Shown: piece by piece, positions 31,572 through 42,691 of the stretch
Position numbering within the stretch: the stretch's first letter is position 1
How the letters are laid out: each line of letters opens with the position of its first letter
Assembly: GCF_039621805.1 (NCBI RefSeq)
Contig: NZ_CP155073.1
Location: forward strand, 1,240,001 to 1,304,000
Length of the DNA stretch: 64,000 nucleotides
Source: Paraburkholderia sp. PREW-6R
Lineage (GTDB): Bacteria; Pseudomonadota; Gammaproteobacteria; Burkholderiales; Burkholderiaceae
Direction: 5' to 3'
The notes under the pieces: generated by a model
The model's database searches: none
The model's input: only the letters and a program-made list of their open reading frames with translations
Told to the model about the DNA's origin: nothing
Position numbers and translations under genes: made by a program

Positions 31572-34500
31572 TCAGACAGCCGCCGCGCGATTCCGCCGGG
31601 ACCTTCTCGACTCCCACCGGACGCGGATCCGATCCATATAAAGATAGACCACAGGCGTGGTATACAAAGTCAACAACTGACTCACAATCAGACCACCCAC
31701 AATCGCAATCCCCAGCGGTGCACGTAACTCGGCGCCTTCGCCCCGCCCGAACGCCAATGGCAGCGCCCCAAGCAAAGCGGCGAACGTCGTCATCATGATA
31801 GGCCGAAATCGCAGCACGCATGCCTGAAAAATCGCGTCGCGCGACGACAGCCCATGTCGCGATGCTTCAATCGCGAAGTCCACCATCATGATCGCGTTCT
31901 TCTTCACGATACCAATCAGCAGAATCACGCCGATCAACGCGATGATGCTGAACTCCGTCTTGAACAGCAGCAATGCAAGCAGCGCTCCGATACCCGCCGA
32001 AGGCAGCGTGGACAGAATGGTCAACGGATGAATATAGCTTTCGTACAACATTCCCAGCACGATATAGACCGCGGCCAACGCCGCCAGAATGAGAATCGGC
32101 TGATCGGACATCGACTGCTGAAAGGCCTGTGCGGTGCCCTGGAAACTGCCATGAATGGTGCCGGGCATGCCGATCTGCGCCATCGTGTCGTAAATCGCCT
32201 GCGTCGCGGTCGACAGCGACACGCCGGGCGGCAGATTGAATGAAATCGTCGACGCGACGAACTGACTCTGGTGATTCACCGAAAGCGGTGTATTGCCCGG
32301 CCCGAAGCGCGCGATTGCGGACAACGGCACCATGGTTTCCTTCGCGGTCGACACTGCCGCACCCGACGACGCGCTCGATTTGCCGCTCGCCGCAATCGAG
32401 TTGATCGCCTGATTGCGAGCGGAGTCCGCGGCGATGCTGGCTGCGCTCGACGCGGTGGTGCCGGCCGTGCCGCCCGTGGTCGCGCTCGTCGAACTGGTGC
32501 TCGTGCTCGTGCTTTTGCTCGACGATGACGAAGCCGTAGCCGTAGCCGACGCCGTGCCCGATCCGGACGTGACCGTGCCGGCCGGCGCATTGGTCGTCTG
32601 CGCACCGCTCGCGCTGCCTCCGGACGTGCTGACGTAGATCTGATTCAGCATATCGGGGCTTTGCCAGTACCTGGGCGCTACTTCCATCACCACGTGATAC
32701 TGATTCAGCGGGTTATAGATCGTGGAAACCTGCCGCTGTCCAAACGCGTCGTACAGCGTGTTGTCGATCTGCGCGGGCTTGATGCCAAGCCGCGCCGCGG
32801 TGGCGCGGTCGATCGTCACCATCGCTTCTAGGCCGCCCTGCTGCTGGTCGGAGTTCACGTCCGCGAGTTCGGGGCGCGCCTGCAGCGCCTCGGTCAGCTT
32901 CGGTCCCCACAGATACAGATCGGGCGTGGAGTCGGCGAGCAGCGTGAACTGATACTGCGCATTCGATTGTCTTCCGCCGACGCGAATGTCCTGCACCGCC
33001 TGCAGGAAGGTGCGCGCGCCGGCCACGTCGCCAAGCGGTGCGCGCAGTTGCTGGATCACCTGATCCGCAGACGCCTTGCGCTCACTCTTCGGTTTCAGCG
33101 AGACGAACATGAAACCCGAATTGGTCTGCCGGCCGCCCGTGAAGCCCACCACGCTGTCCACGGCAGGGTTCTTGCCGACGATGTCCATCATTTCCGCGAA
33201 TTTGCCCTTCATGGCCTGGAACGACGTGCTCTGGTCAGCCTGAATGCCGCCCACGAGCCGCCCGGTGTCCTGCTGCGGAAAGAAGCCCTTCGGAATGATG
33301 ATGTACAGCCAGACGTTCAGGCCGATCGTCAGCACGAGAACGGTCAGGATAAGCCTGGGATGCAGCAGCGCCCAGCCGAGCGTGCGCTCGTAGCCGCGCT
33401 GCATGGCCGTGAAGTTGCGTTCGAGCCAGCGCCCGAAGCGTCCTTCCTGTTTCGCCTCGTGCGGCTCGCGCAGAAGCCGCGAGCACATCATTGGCGTGAG
33501 CGTGAGCGAGACGATCAGCGACACGCCGATCGCCAGCGACAGCGTGAGCGCAAACTCGCGGAACAGCCGGCCGACGATCCCGCCCATCAGCAGAATCGGC
33601 AGGAACACGGCGACCAGCGAAATACTGATCGACAGTACGGTAAAGCCCACTTCCCGGGCGCCGAGGAACGCGGCTTTCATGCGCGGCACGCCGTTTTCGA
33701 TATGCCGGGAAATGTTTTCGAGCACCACGATCGCGTCGTCCACCACGAAGCCCGTGGCGATGGTGAGCGCCATCAGCGACAGGTTGTCGATCGAGAAGCC
33801 CAGCATGTACATTGCGCCGAACGTGCCGATGATCGAGATCGGCACGGCCACGCTCGGTATCAGCGTGGCGCGCCAGTTGCGCAGGAACAGGAACACCACC
33901 ATGACGACCAGCGCGACCGCGACCACGAGCGTGCGCTCGGTATCTTTCAGCGACGCACGGATCGTGGTCGAGCGGTCCGCGGTGGGCGTGATGTCGACGT
34001 CGGCCGGCAGCGACGCGTGCAGTTGCGGCAGCATGGCCGTTACGCGGTCGATCGTATCGATGATGTTCGCGCCCGGCTGACGATACAGGATCACCAGCAC
34101 CGAACGCTTGCCGTTGAACAGGCCGAGATTGCGCAGGTCTTCGACCGAATCCACCACCTCGGCAACGTCCGAGAGCTTCACCGCGGAGCCGTTGCGATAC
34201 GCGATTACGAGATCGCGATACTGCGCGGCCTTGCTTGCCTGGTCGTTCGTGTAAATCTGCACGCGGTTCGGGCCGAACTCGATCGAGCCTTTCGGGCTGT
34301 TCGCGTTGGCTGCGGCGAGCGCGGCGCGCACGTCTTCGAGACCAATGCCGTAGTGGGAGAGGGCGTTCGGTTCGAGCTCGACGCGCACCGCGGGATTGGC
34401 CGAGCCGCTCACGTCCACTTCGCCGACGCCGTCCACCTGCGAGAGCGACTGTTGCAGCACCGTTGCCGCAGAGTCGTACAACTGGCCGGCGGTCAGCGTC

Positions 34501-34940
34501 TTCGACGTGAGCGCCAGAATCATGATCGGCGCGTCGGCCGGATTGACCTTGTGATAGGTCGGGTTGCTGCGCAGGCTGGTCGGCAGGTCGGCGCGCGCCG
34601 CGTTGATGGCGGCCTGGACGTCGCGCGCGGCGCCGTCGATGTCGCGATTCAAACCGAACTGCATGGTGATGCGCGTCGAGCCGACCGAACTCATCGAGGT
34701 CATCTCGGTGACGTCCGCAATCGAGCCGAGATGCCGTTCGAGCGGACTGGCGACGCTGGTTGCGACCGTGTCCGGACTCGCGCCCGGCAAGGTCGCCTGC
34801 ACGGAAATGGTCGGAAAGTCCACTTGCGGCAGCGGCGCGACCGGCAGTTTCGTGAACGCGAAAATGCCGGCGAGCGCAATGCCGATCGCGAGCAGCGTAG
34901 TGGCGACCGGGCGGGAAATAAACGGACGCGACAGGTTCAT
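31572..34940 (-). CDS. mdtC: RND multidrug efflux permease, MdtC-like, with a low-complexity insert
   Basis: Inner-membrane proton/drug antiporter of the HAE1 RND family. It has the N-terminal helix segment [20 protein letters not shown], the TM4 proton-relay pair in [16 protein letters not shown], and the paired [14 protein letters not shown] and [17 protein letters not shown] motifs of the second half. At 1122 residues it is about 100 longer than E. coli MdtC (1025). The excess is a Ser/Thr/Ala/Gly-rich block of roughly 97 residues (about 768-865, 32345-32637) in the second periplasmic loop. It starts three bases after mdtB ends, so the permeases are co-translated and probably form a heterotrimer. 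Confidence 0.92.
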   Translation of the reverse strand: MNLSRPFISRPVATTLLAIGIALAGIFAFTKLPVAPLPQVDFPTISVQATLPGASPDTVATSVASPLERHLGSIADVTEMTSMSSVGSTRITMQFGLNRDIDGAARDVQAAINAARADLPTSLRSNPTYHKVNPADAPIMILALTSKTLTAGQLYDSAATVLQQSLSQVDGVGEVDVSGSANPAVRVELEPNALSHYGIGLEDVRAALAAANANSPKGSIEFGPNRVQIYTNDQASKAAQYRDLVIAYRNGSAVKLSDVAEVVDSVEDLRNLGLFNGKRSVLVILYRQPGANIIDTIDRVTAMLPQLHASLPADVDITPTADRSTTIRASLKDTERTLVVAVALVVMVVFLFLRNWRATLIPSVAVPISIIGTFGAMYMLGFSIDNLSLMALTIATGFVVDDAIVVLENISRHIENGVPRMKAAFLGAREVGFTVLSISISLVAVFLPILLMGGIVGRLFREFALTLSLAIGVSLIVSLTLTPMMCSRLLREPHEAKQEGRFGRWLERNFTAMQRGYERTLGWALLHPRLILTVLVLTIGLNVWLYIIIPKGFFPQQDTGRLVGGIQADQSTSFQAMKGKFAEMMDIVGKNPAVDSVVGFTGGRQTNSGFMFVSLKPKSERKASADQVIQQLRAPLGDVAGARTFLQAVQDIRVGGRQSNAQYQFTLLADSTPDLYLWGPKLTEALQARPELADVNSDQQQGGLEAMVTIDRATAARLGIKPAQIDNTLYDAFGQRQVSTIYNPLNQYHVVMEVAPRYWQSPDMLNQIYVSTSGGSASGAQTTNAPAGTVTSGSGTASATATASSSSSKSTSTSTSSTSATTGGTAGTTASSAASIAADSARNQAINSIAASGKSSASSGAAVSTAKETMVPLSAIARFGPGNTPLSVNHQSQFVASTISFNLPPGVSLSTATQAIYDTMAQIGMPGTIHGSFQGTAQAFQQSMSDQPILILAALAAVYIVLGMLYESYIHPLTILSTLPSAGIGALLALLLFKTEFSIIALIGVILLIGIVKKNAIMMVDFAIEASRHGLSSRDAIFQACVLRFRPIMMTTFAALLGALPLAFGRGEGAELRAPLGIAIVGGLIVSQLLTLYTTPVVYLYMDRIRVRWESRRSRRNRAAAV

Positions 34941-34943
34941 CGC

Positions 34944-37900
34944 TCAGGCCTCTGCGTCGGTGACGGGCGGCACGGGCTTGCCGCGATTGAAGCGTTCACG
35001 CGCACGGCGAGCGAGCGAATCGAAGCCGAGATAAATCACCGGCGTGGTAAAGAGCGTCAGGAGCTGGCTGACGATCAGACCGCCGGCAATCGCGATGCCG
35101 AGCGGCCGGCGCAGTTCCGAACCGGCGCCCGTGCCGAGCATCAGCGGCAGCGCGCCGAGCAGCGCGGCGAGCGTGGTCATCAGAATCGGCCGGAAACGCA
35201 GCAGACACGCCTGGTAGATCGCTTCGCGCGGCGGCTTGCTTTCCTCGCGCTCGGCGTAGAGCGCGAAGTCGATCATCATGATCGCGTTTTTCTTCACGAT
35301 ACCGATCAGCAGCACGATCCCGATGATGCCGATGATGTCCAGATCGTGCCCGGTGATCAGCAGCGCGAGCAGCGCGCCGACCCCCGCCGAGGGCAACGTG
35401 GACAGAATGGTGATCGGATGGATGAAGCTTTCGTACAGCACGCCGAGCACGATGTACATCGTGACAATGGCCGCGAGAATCAGGAACAGTTCGTTCGACA
35501 GCGACGCCTGGAACGCGAGCGCCGCACCCTGGTAGCGCGTCTGGAACGAGTTCGGCAGGCCGATGTCTTTCTCCGCCTGGTCGATCGCCTTCACCGCTGC
35601 GCCGAGCGACGAACCGGGCGCGAGGTTGAACGACACGGTGGTGGCCGGGAACTGGCTCAGGTGCGTGACGAGCAGCGGCGCGGGTTTTTCGATGAAACGC
35701 GCAATCGACGACAGCGGCACCTGGCCGCCGGTGGACGTGGAGGAGGGCAGGTAGATGGAGTTCAGCGAGTCGGTGTAGTGCTGCATCGACGGCTGCGCTT
35801 CCAGAATCACGCGGTACTGGTTCGACTGCGTGAAGATGGTCGAGATGATGCGCTGGCCGAATGCGTCGTAAAGCGCGCTATCCACGGTGGCGGGCGTGAT
35901 GCCGTAGCGCGACGCGGTAGCGCGGTCGATTTCGATGTAGACCGACTGGCCGTTGTCCTGCAGGTCGGTGGCCACGTCCGCGAGTTCTGGCGACTGCTTC
36001 AGCCGGTCGATCAGCTTCGGCACCCACGTGGTGAATTCGCCGATGTTCGGGTCGGTGAGCATGAACTGGTACTGCGTGGGGCTCACGGTCGAGTCGATTG
36101 TCAGATCCTGCACCGGCTGCATGAAGAGCGACGCGCCCGCGATATGCGCGACGTCTTTCTGCAACTGGCGGATCACTTCGCTCGCGGTATGGCTGCGGTC
36201 GTCGCGCGGTTTCAGGTTGATCAGCATGCGCCCGCTGTTCAGCGTGATATTGCTGCCGTCCACGCCGATGAACGAGGTGAGGCTTTCCACGTCTGGATTC
36301 TTCAGGATCTGAGCGGCGAGTTCCTGCTGCCGCTCGGCCATAGACTGATACGAGACCGACTGCGGCGCCTGCGTGATCGCCTGGATCACACCCGTGTCCT
36401 GCACCGGGAAAAAGCCCTTCGGAATGAAGATGTACAGCAGCGCCGTGAACACGAGCGTGAGCACGGCGACCACCAGCGTGGAGCGCTGCCGGTTCAGCAC
36501 CCACGTGAGCGCGACCGCATAGCGCGCGATGACCCAGTCGATCGCCCGGTGCGCCTTCGCTTCGAAGCGGTGGCTTTCGTGCGGCGGCGTGTGGCGCAGC
36601 AGTTTCGCGCACATCATCGGCACGAGCGTGAGCGACACGATCGCCGAAATCACGATCGTCACCGCGAGCGTAATGGCGAATTCATGGAACAGCCGGCCGA
36701 CCACGTCGCCCATGAAAAGCAGCGGAATCAGCACCGCGATCAGCGAGACCGTCAGCGAAATGATCGTGAAGCCGATCTGCCTCGAGCCCTTTAGCGCGGC
36801 TTCGAGCGGCGCATCGCCTTCTTCCACGTAGCGCGCGATGTTTTCGATCATCACGATCGCGTCGTCGACCACGAAGCCGGTGGCGATGGTCAGCGCCATC
36901 AGCGACAGGTTGTCCAGCGAGAAGCCGCACAGGTACATCACGGCGAGCGTGCCGATCAGCGAGAGCGGCACGGAAAGACTCGGAATGATGGTGGCGTAGA
37001 TGTTCGCAAGGAACAGATACATGACGAGCACCACCAGCACGACCGACATGGCCAGTTCGAACTGCACGTCGCGCACGGAAGCGCGGATCGTGGTGGTGCG
37101 GTCGGTGACGATCTGCACGTCGAGCGATGCGGGCAGCGCCTGCTGCAGTTGCGGCAGCAGCGCCTTGATGCTGTCCACCACCTGGATCACGTTGGCGCCC
37201 GGCTGGCGCTGAACGTTCAGAATGATGGCCGGCGTGCCGTCCACCCACGCGCCGAGCTTGGTGTTCTCCGCGCCCTGCACGATGGTGGCGACGTCGGTCA
37301 GCATCACCGCGCGGCCGTTCTTGTAGGCGACTACCGCGCTCTTGTATGCGTCGGCGTCGGTCAGCTGGTCGTTCGCGTTGATCGTGTAGTTGCGCGTGGG
37401 GCCGTCGAAATTGCCCTTCGGCGTATTCACGTTCAGATTCGAGATCGTGGTGCGCAGGTCGTCCAGATTCAGCCCGTAGGCGGCGAGCGCGCGTGCGTTC
37501 GCCTGAATCCGCACGGCCGGGCGCTGGCCGCCCGACAGGCTGACGAGACCCACGCCCGCCACCTGCGAGATTTTCTGCGCGAGCCGCGTGTCGGCGAGAT
37601 CCTGCACCTGCGTGAGCGGCAGCGTTTTCGACGTGATCGCGAGCGTGATGATCGGCGCGTCGGCCGGATTCACTTTCGCGTAGATCGGCGGCGCGGGCAG
37701 GTCGGACGGCAGCAGGTTGCCGGCGGCGTTGATCGCGGCCTGAACTTCCTGCTCGGCGATATCGAGCGGCAGGTCGAGACTGAACTGCAGCGTGATGATC
37801 GACGAACCCGCCGAACTTTGCGACGACATCTGGTTCAGCGACGGCATCTGCCCGAACTGGCGTTCGAGCGGCGCGGTGACGGAGGAGGTCATCACGTCCG

Positions 37901-38066
37901 GGCTCGCGCCCGGATAGAACGTTTGCACCTGAATGGTCGGATAGTCGACTTCGGGCAGCGCGGACAGCGGCAGAAAGCGCAGCGAGACGAGACCGACCAG
38001 CAGGATCGCCGCCATCAGCAGCGCGGTGCCGACGGGACGCAGAATAAAGGCGCGGGATGGATTCAT
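34944..38066 (-). CDS. mdtB: RND multidrug efflux permease, MdtB-like
   Basis: First of two RND permeases, 1040 residues, the same length as E. coli MdtB. It opens [20 protein letters not shown]. It carries the proton-relay DD in [20 protein letters not shown] and the large periplasmic porter loops with [20 protein letters not shown]. The late segment [20 protein letters not shown] is intact. No outer-membrane channel gene accompanies the operon; MdtABC systems use a TolC encoded elsewhere. Substrates cannot be read from the sequence; bile salts, novobiocin and metals are reported for other MdtABC pumps. Confidence 0.94.
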   Translation of the reverse strand: MNPSRAFILRPVGTALLMAAILLVGLVSLRFLPLSALPEVDYPTIQVQTFYPGASPDVMTSSVTAPLERQFGQMPSLNQMSSQSSAGSSIITLQFSLDLPLDIAEQEVQAAINAAGNLLPSDLPAPPIYAKVNPADAPIITLAITSKTLPLTQVQDLADTRLAQKISQVAGVGLVSLSGGQRPAVRIQANARALAAYGLNLDDLRTTISNLNVNTPKGNFDGPTRNYTINANDQLTDADAYKSAVVAYKNGRAVMLTDVATIVQGAENTKLGAWVDGTPAIILNVQRQPGANVIQVVDSIKALLPQLQQALPASLDVQIVTDRTTTIRASVRDVQFELAMSVVLVVLVMYLFLANIYATIIPSLSVPLSLIGTLAVMYLCGFSLDNLSLMALTIATGFVVDDAIVMIENIARYVEEGDAPLEAALKGSRQIGFTIISLTVSLIAVLIPLLFMGDVVGRLFHEFAITLAVTIVISAIVSLTLVPMMCAKLLRHTPPHESHRFEAKAHRAIDWVIARYAVALTWVLNRQRSTLVVAVLTLVFTALLYIFIPKGFFPVQDTGVIQAITQAPQSVSYQSMAERQQELAAQILKNPDVESLTSFIGVDGSNITLNSGRMLINLKPRDDRSHTASEVIRQLQKDVAHIAGASLFMQPVQDLTIDSTVSPTQYQFMLTDPNIGEFTTWVPKLIDRLKQSPELADVATDLQDNGQSVYIEIDRATASRYGITPATVDSALYDAFGQRIISTIFTQSNQYRVILEAQPSMQHYTDSLNSIYLPSSTSTGGQVPLSSIARFIEKPAPLLVTHLSQFPATTVSFNLAPGSSLGAAVKAIDQAEKDIGLPNSFQTRYQGAALAFQASLSNELFLILAAIVTMYIVLGVLYESFIHPITILSTLPSAGVGALLALLITGHDLDIIGIIGIVLLIGIVKKNAIMMIDFALYAEREESKPPREAIYQACLLRFRPILMTTLAALLGALPLMLGTGAGSELRRPLGIAIAGGLIVSQLLTLFTTPVIYLGFDSLARRARERFNRGKPVPPVTDAEA

Positions 38067-38084
38067 GCGGTAAGTGCCGTGCCT

Positions 38085-39500
38085 TTATTGCGAAGCTTGC
38101 GCCGCGTGTTTGCCGTGATGGGCATGCGCGCCGGAGGCGCCCGACGCGGCAGCCGCGCCGCTTGCTCCGCTCGCGCCGCGTGCGCCGCGTGCGCCCGACG
38201 CGCCGCGGGGCCGGTCGGCCGGAATCGTAATCTTCGCGCCTTCTTTCAGACGGTCCGAACCGTCGATCACCACGCGCTCGCCGACCTGCAGGCCGGACGC
38301 GATGCTGGTGCGCTCGCCGTCCACCGGCCCAACCTTGACCGGGCGCACGGTGACCGTGTTATCCGGCTTGACCACGTACACGAATGCGCCCATCGAGCCG
38401 TTGAGCACTGCGGGCGTCGGTACGATCACTGCGTCCTTGATCGTGTTGACGAGCAGACGCGTGTTGACGAACTGATTCGGAAACAGCACGTTGTTCCTGT
38501 TCTGAAAGATGCCGCGCAGTTTGACCGTGCCGGTGGTGGTGTCGATCTGGTTGTCCAGCGTTTCGAGCACGCCGCCTTCGAGCGACGTGGTGTTGCTGCG
38601 GTCATAAGCGGTCACCGACAGCTTCTGGCCATTTTGCGTCTGCTGGATGATCTGTTGCAGGTTGTCTTCCGACGTGGTGAAGATCACGCTGATCGGCTGC
38701 AATTGCGTGATCACCACGATGCCGTTCGTCAGGCTCGGCGTCACGTAGTTGCCAGCATCGACCTGGCGTAGACCCACGCGGCCCGAGACCGGCGCGGTGA
38801 TGCGCGCGTAGACGAGGTCGAGTTTGTAGGTGTCGATGTTTGCCTGGTCGGACTTTACCGTGCCTTCGTATTGACGCACCAGCGAAGCCTGGGTGTCCAC
38901 CTGCTGGCTCGCGATCGAATCCTGCGCGAGCAGCGTCTGGTAGCGTTTCAGGTCGAGCCGTGCGGTTTGCAGCAGCGCCTGGTCGCGCGCGAGCGTGCCC
39001 TGCGCATTTTCGAGCGAAATCTGATACGGACGCGGGTCGATCTGGGCCAGCACGTCGCCCTTTTTGACCATCTGGCCTTCAGTGAAATACACGTTCTGCA
39101 GGGTGCCGCTCAGTTGCGGCAGTACGGTGACGCTCGCAAGCGGCGTGACCGTGCCGAGCGCGGTCAGCACCACGGGCATCTCGCCCTGCGTGGCCGTGGC
39201 CACGTGGACCGGTTGCGGTGCGTTGGCCGGATTGCCGCCACGGCCGCCACGGCCGGCCCTGCCGCCGCTCGCGCCACTTGCCGCGGATGCGCCGCTTGCG
39301 CCGCCGCCCGGGCCGCCCCACGGATGCCAGCGCCACAACACGAACGCCAGAACGACGAGCGCTACGACGATCAACGCGATGTTGCGCCCCCGATGACGCT
39401 TCACCGTGCCGGGGGCGCCGGCAGGGCCATGATTCGAAGGCGGTTGGGAAGCCGGCGTGGCAGGGCGTGTGTTTTCCGAATGCTTTTGTTGTTCGTCCAT
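38085..39500 (-). CDS. mdtA: Efflux membrane-fusion (periplasmic adaptor) protein, MdtA-like
   Basis: Adaptor that links the MdtBC permeases to an outer-membrane channel. A single N-terminal helix (IALIVVALVVLAFVLWRW, about residues 40-57) anchors it. The lipoyl/coiled-coil core follows (VLPQLSGTLQNVYFTEGQMV, KGDVLAQIDPRPY, ARITAPVSGRVGLRQVDAGN). At 471 residues it exceeds MdtA (415). Both ends carry Gly-Ala-Ser-Arg-rich low-complexity sequence: a linker at about 65-95 (GASGASAASGASGGRAGRGG) and a C-terminal tail of about 40 residues rich in GASGA and GAR units ending with several His. It starts the mdtABC operon, 18 bp before mdtB. Confidence 0.92.
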   Translation of the reverse strand: MDEQQKHSENTRPATPASQPPSNHGPAGAPGTVKRHRGRNIALIVVALVVLAFVLWRWHPWGGPGGGASGASAASGASGGRAGRGGRGGNPANAPQPVHVATATQGEMPVVLTALGTVTPLASVTVLPQLSGTLQNVYFTEGQMVKKGDVLAQIDPRPYQISLENAQGTLARDQALLQTARLDLKRYQTLLAQDSIASQQVDTQASLVRQYEGTVKSDQANIDTYKLDLVYARITAPVSGRVGLRQVDAGNYVTPSLTNGIVVITQLQPISVIFTTSEDNLQQIIQQTQNGQKLSVTAYDRSNTTSLEGGVLETLDNQIDTTTGTVKLRGIFQNRNNVLFPNQFVNTRLLVNTIKDAVIVPTPAVLNGSMGAFVYVVKPDNTVTVRPVKVGPVDGERTSIASGLQVGERVVIDGSDRLKEGAKITIPADRPRGASGARGARGASGASGAAAASGASGAHAHHGKHAAQASQ

Positions 39501-39883
39501 CGGTTCGGTCTGGTGGCTGGCTTTGATGTGAGCCGCTCGGGCAATTGCGCCGCTCCGTCAGGCGGGTCAACCGGCATCCGTACGGCATGACAGGCGATTT
39601 CGACAGTGGATGCACCGCGCGCGTTCAGCGCGATGCTACCCGAGCCGCGGGACAAGGATGATAACAATGCTGCGAGGCCGCAACGCGAAGCGGCATCATG
39701 ACAGGACGGCCGGACCGTTATTGATGCGTGATAACGAAGCCCGGCGGGCGGCCCGCGACAGGAAAGCATGATCCTACGTTGCGGGCTCGGTAACAGTCCA
39801 CCTGCGTATTTTTCGTTTGATTACGAAGGTTACAGTCTGTCCGACTCGTCTTTTGACCGCCGACCGGCGCGCGCCGGGTTGTT
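39501..39883. other. Leader region of the mdtABC operon
   Basis: These 383 bp lie between the IclR-type gene and mdtA, both on the minus strand, and should hold the efflux-operon promoter. No terminator with a T tract, gene or repeat is evident. Confidence 0.45.
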
Positions 39884-40741
39884 TCAGGTATCGAGTCGCC
39901 GCCCTGGCGTGCCGCCTATTTCGAGGACGATCTTGCTGACGCATTCGAGGAGGGCGGGCGCCGCGCGAGAGATCAGCCAGTCGCGCGGACACTGGTGCGC
40001 GGAGCCGCCGCAATTGACGGCGTAACGTTCGCCCGACGGGCCGGTGAATCCCAGCGCAATGGCGTTCAGACCGTCGTACCACTCGCCGGTGGCAATCGCG
40101 AAGCCCTGCTCGAGCGTTTCCTTGACGCCGGATTCGAGCCGGCTGCTGACGTGGCCCCAGTCGTCCCCTTCGGCCGCCTGAAGGCCGATCAGCAGTTTCT
40201 CCCGATCCGTTTCCGACAACGCCGCCAGGTACGCGCGGCCGATAGCCGTGCGGCTCAGGTTCATGCGCGAGCCGATTTCGAGGCGTGAGACCAGCACCGC
40301 CGAACGTGGCCGGATCGCGTCGATTACCACCATATCGAGGCGATCGCGCACGGCCAGATGCACGGAAAGAGCCGTGCGCTCGGCGAGTTCGATCAGGAAA
40401 GGGCGTGCGCGGGCGCGGATGTCGAAGTTGCGCAGAAAGCCGTTGCTCAACTCCAGCACCGAAGAGGTGAGCACGAAGCGCTCACTGTCGGGCAGCCGGA
40501 ACAGGAAGCCGGCGCCGACCAGTGTGGCCGTGATGCGCGAGACGGTCGGCTTGGGAATGCCGGTCAGCTCGGTCAATTCCCGATTACTGAGCGGCGCGTC
40601 CGCGGCGGCGACCGATCGCAGCACGGTCAGGCCGCGCGCAAGGGCGGTGACTTCATCGGCGGAGCCGTCCCTGTCTTTGGGCGAATCCGCATTTTTTCTC
40701 TCAGATGTCGATCGGGCCATCGTTTTTTTTTGAAACTGCAT
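39884..40741 (-). CDS. IclR-family transcriptional regulator
   Basis: A 285-residue repressor or activator with the IclR layout. The winged helix-turn-helix is at about 35-100 (VTALARGLTVLRSVAAADAP, LSNRELTELTGIPKPTVSRI). A GAF-like effector domain runs from about 110 (LSVHLAVRDRLDMVVIDAIR, SRMNLSRTAIGRAYLAAL, GFTGPSGERYAVNCGGSAHQ). Neither the first ATG nor the one seven codons inside (40720) has a Shine-Dalgarno sequence, so the exact start is open. It points toward mdtABC and may regulate it, although IclR proteins more often control catabolic genes. The effector is unknown. Confidence 0.88.
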   Translation of the reverse strand: MQFQKKTMARSTSERKNADSPKDRDGSADEVTALARGLTVLRSVAAADAPLSNRELTELTGIPKPTVSRITATLVGAGFLFRLPDSERFVLTSSVLELSNGFLRNFDIRARARPFLIELAERTALSVHLAVRDRLDMVVIDAIRPRSAVLVSRLEIGSRMNLSRTAIGRAYLAALSETDREKLLIGLQAAEGDDWGHVSSRLESGVKETLEQGFAIATGEWYDGLNAIALGFTGPSGERYAVNCGGSAHQCPRDWLISRAAPALLECVSKIVLEIGGTPGRRLDT

Positions 40742-41348
40742 TTCAATTTTATGTACGCACGGCTCATTGATGGGCCACGCATACTCCCACCACGCTTTGC
40801 ACCATCATGGGGCAGTCTGACGATTTTTCATTCGCCGTTTCATTGTATCGGAATAATTTTCCATGGCTCAACCAAGGCCGTCAGATTTTTCTTGACTTAG
40901 TCAGCGTTACCATAAAAAATGGAATCTCATTTCGAAAGACGGGCGCAACTCGGCAATTTTGACGCATCTGGCGTCCATTAGCCGTCGCTGCAGTGGGTGG
41001 TCGCATGCTTGAGCATGCCGCCCTCGCAGTCCGCGCCACGCGCCGTCCAGTCAGCCGCAACTTCTGTTTGCCGGTGTGACCTTCGAAATACCGTCTCTCA
41101 GGTTCTAGCACGGCCCTCGGAATGGCTAGAACTTTTAAGGCGCTACGGAAACGTGGCGCCTTTTTTTTCGTCTTTCCTCGTTCTTTATCTGTCCGTTTTA
41201 CCGTCTCCTGGCAACGTACTGTCGCGACCGTTTTCAGCACGCATAGCCTCCAGCTTGCGGCGTATGAGTGTCGACCCGCAAGCGGTCCGAGCCTCACCAC
41301 CCGCAGTGTAGAATCGATTGTTCATTCCCGCCGACTCCTACACCGCAT
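40742..41348. other. Long leader region upstream of the Cys/Met PLP gene
   Basis: A 607-bp gap between the divergent IclR gene and the PLP enzyme gene. A possible -35 TTGACT lies near 40893. A hairpin and an intrinsic terminator at 41102-41168 interrupt the plus-strand leader 180 bp before the gene. No protein gene is seen. Confidence 0.5.
41102..41168 (+). terminator. Tandem hairpin plus intrinsic terminator in a leader
   Basis: GTTCTAGC (41102-41109) pairs exactly with GCTAGAAC (41125-41132). A second stem follows at once: AAGGCGCTACG, a GAAA tetraloop, then CGTGGCGCCTT (one T-G wobble) and a run of T to 41168. No plus-strand gene lies upstream, so it ends either a small RNA or an attenuated leader of the PLP gene at 41349. 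Confidence 0.85.
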
Positions 41349-42587
41349 ATGAATACCAAAGGCTTTACCACGGGTCTCGTCCACGCTGATCGAAACGCCG
41401 GTGTCGAACACGGCGCGTTGCGGCAACCCATTCACACGTCGGTTCAATATGGATTCGATCGGGTAGAAGACCTGATCGGCGTTTTCCAGGGCACGAAAAA
41501 AGGCGCGTTCAATTATGCGCGGCAGGGCACGCCCACCACGGCGGCGCTCGAGGCGAAAATCACGCAATTCGAGGACGGTCGCGGCACGGTCTGTTTCGGC
41601 ACCGGCATGGCGGCGATTTCCGCGGTTTTTCTGACCCTGCTGCGCGCCGGCGACCACCTGATTTCAAGCCGCTACGTGTTCGGCAACACCAATAGCCTGT
41701 TCGGCACGCTGAGAAAGCTCGGCGTCGAAGTGACGACAGTCGACGCCGGTTCGATCGACGCCGTTGCAGAAGCCGTGCGGCCGAATACCCGCATGGTTTT
41801 CGTCGAGACCATTGCGAATCCCGGCACGCAGGTGCCCGACCTGGACGCGCTCGGTGCGCTGTGCCGCGACAAGGGCCTGCTCTACGTGGTCGACAACACG
41901 ATCACCTCGCCGGCGCTTTTTCGTCCGAAGACGGTCGGCGCGAGTCTGGTAATCAATTCGCTGACCAAAACAATTGCCGGTCACGGCGCGGCACTGGGCG
42001 GCGCGGTGACCGATACCGGCGAGTTCGCGTGGCAGCATTACCCGAACATCGCGGAGGAGTACCGTCGCTCCAATCCGGCCGACTGGGGCCTGTTGCAGAT
42101 CCGCAAGAAAGGGTTGCGTGACATGGGCGGCTCGCTGTCGTCGGAACAGGCGCATCAGATCGGCCTTGGCGCGGAGACAATGGCGTTGCGCGTGGGCAGG
42201 AGCAGTGACAATGCGCTCGCGCTCGCCCGCTTTCTGCAAGGGCACCGTGCGATTCAGAAGGTTCACTATCCGGGTCTGGAGTCGCATCCGCAATACGCGA
42301 TCGCGAAGAAGCTGTTCAGCAGCAGTTCGTGGCTGCTGTCGTTCGAACTGCGCGATCCCGCTCGCATGATCGACGTCGTGAACCGCCTGCAATTGCCCGT
42401 CAAGGCTACCGGCCTGGGTGACACGCGTTCGCTCGTCATTCCGGTCGCGCCGACCATCTTTTTCGAAGCGGGGCCCGAGGTGCGGCAATCCATGGGCATC
42501 GCGGACGGCATGGTGCGTCTGTCTGTCGGTATCGAAGAACTTGACGATCTGATCGCGGACTTCGAGCAGGCGCTCGCCGCAGCCTGA
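41349..42587 (+). CDS. PLP-dependent Cys/Met-metabolism enzyme (cystathionine gamma-synthase family)
   Basis: A 412-residue gamma-family PLP enzyme. It shows YARQGTPTTAALEAKI, the phosphate-binding FGTGMAAISAVFLTLLRAGD, the cofactor aspartate in VVDNTITSPAL (D182), the PLP lysine K207 in NSLTKTIAGHG, and GDTRSLVIPVAP near the end. Members include cystathionine gamma-synthase, gamma-lyase, O-succinylhomoserine sulfhydrylase and methionine gamma-lyase; sequence alone does not settle which. The common ETPSNP motif reads ETIANPGTQ here. The start is the ATG of MNTKGFTTG; an upstream in-frame extension is unlike the family. No Shine-Dalgarno sequence is visible. Confidence 0.9.
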   Translation: MNTKGFTTGLVHADRNAGVEHGALRQPIHTSVQYGFDRVEDLIGVFQGTKKGAFNYARQGTPTTAALEAKITQFEDGRGTVCFGTGMAAISAVFLTLLRAGDHLISSRYVFGNTNSLFGTLRKLGVEVTTVDAGSIDAVAEAVRPNTRMVFVETIANPGTQVPDLDALGALCRDKGLLYVVDNTITSPALFRPKTVGASLVINSLTKTIAGHGAALGGAVTDTGEFAWQHYPNIAEEYRRSNPADWGLLQIRKKGLRDMGGSLSSEQAHQIGLGAETMALRVGRSSDNALALARFLQGHRAIQKVHYPGLESHPQYAIAKKLFSSSSWLLSFELRDPARMIDVVNRLQLPVKATGLGDTRSLVIPVAPTIFFEAGPEVRQSMGIADGMVRLSVGIEELDDLIADFEQALAAA

Positions 42588-42691
42588 TCCAGGGCGCGTC
42601 AGACCCGCGCTGCGCCGGCCGTCGACGCGGGTTCGTCTTCGGCATGTTTCGTGCTCACGTATGGCACAAACATGCAACACGCACAAGAGAG

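Noticed and set aside
32967..36794. A 1275-codon open frame on the plus strand opposite the RND permease genes
   Set aside because: It is the antisense shadow of mdtC and mdtB. The minus-strand proteins show complete RND motifs across the same span, and the plus-strand product is Arg/His-rich with no domain.
40880..41168. Possible 6S RNA or SAM/SAH riboswitch upstream of the PLP gene
   Set aside because: I could not place the long bulged-helix layout of 6S RNA or the conserved SAM/SAH cores. Kept only as an unassigned leader or terminator.
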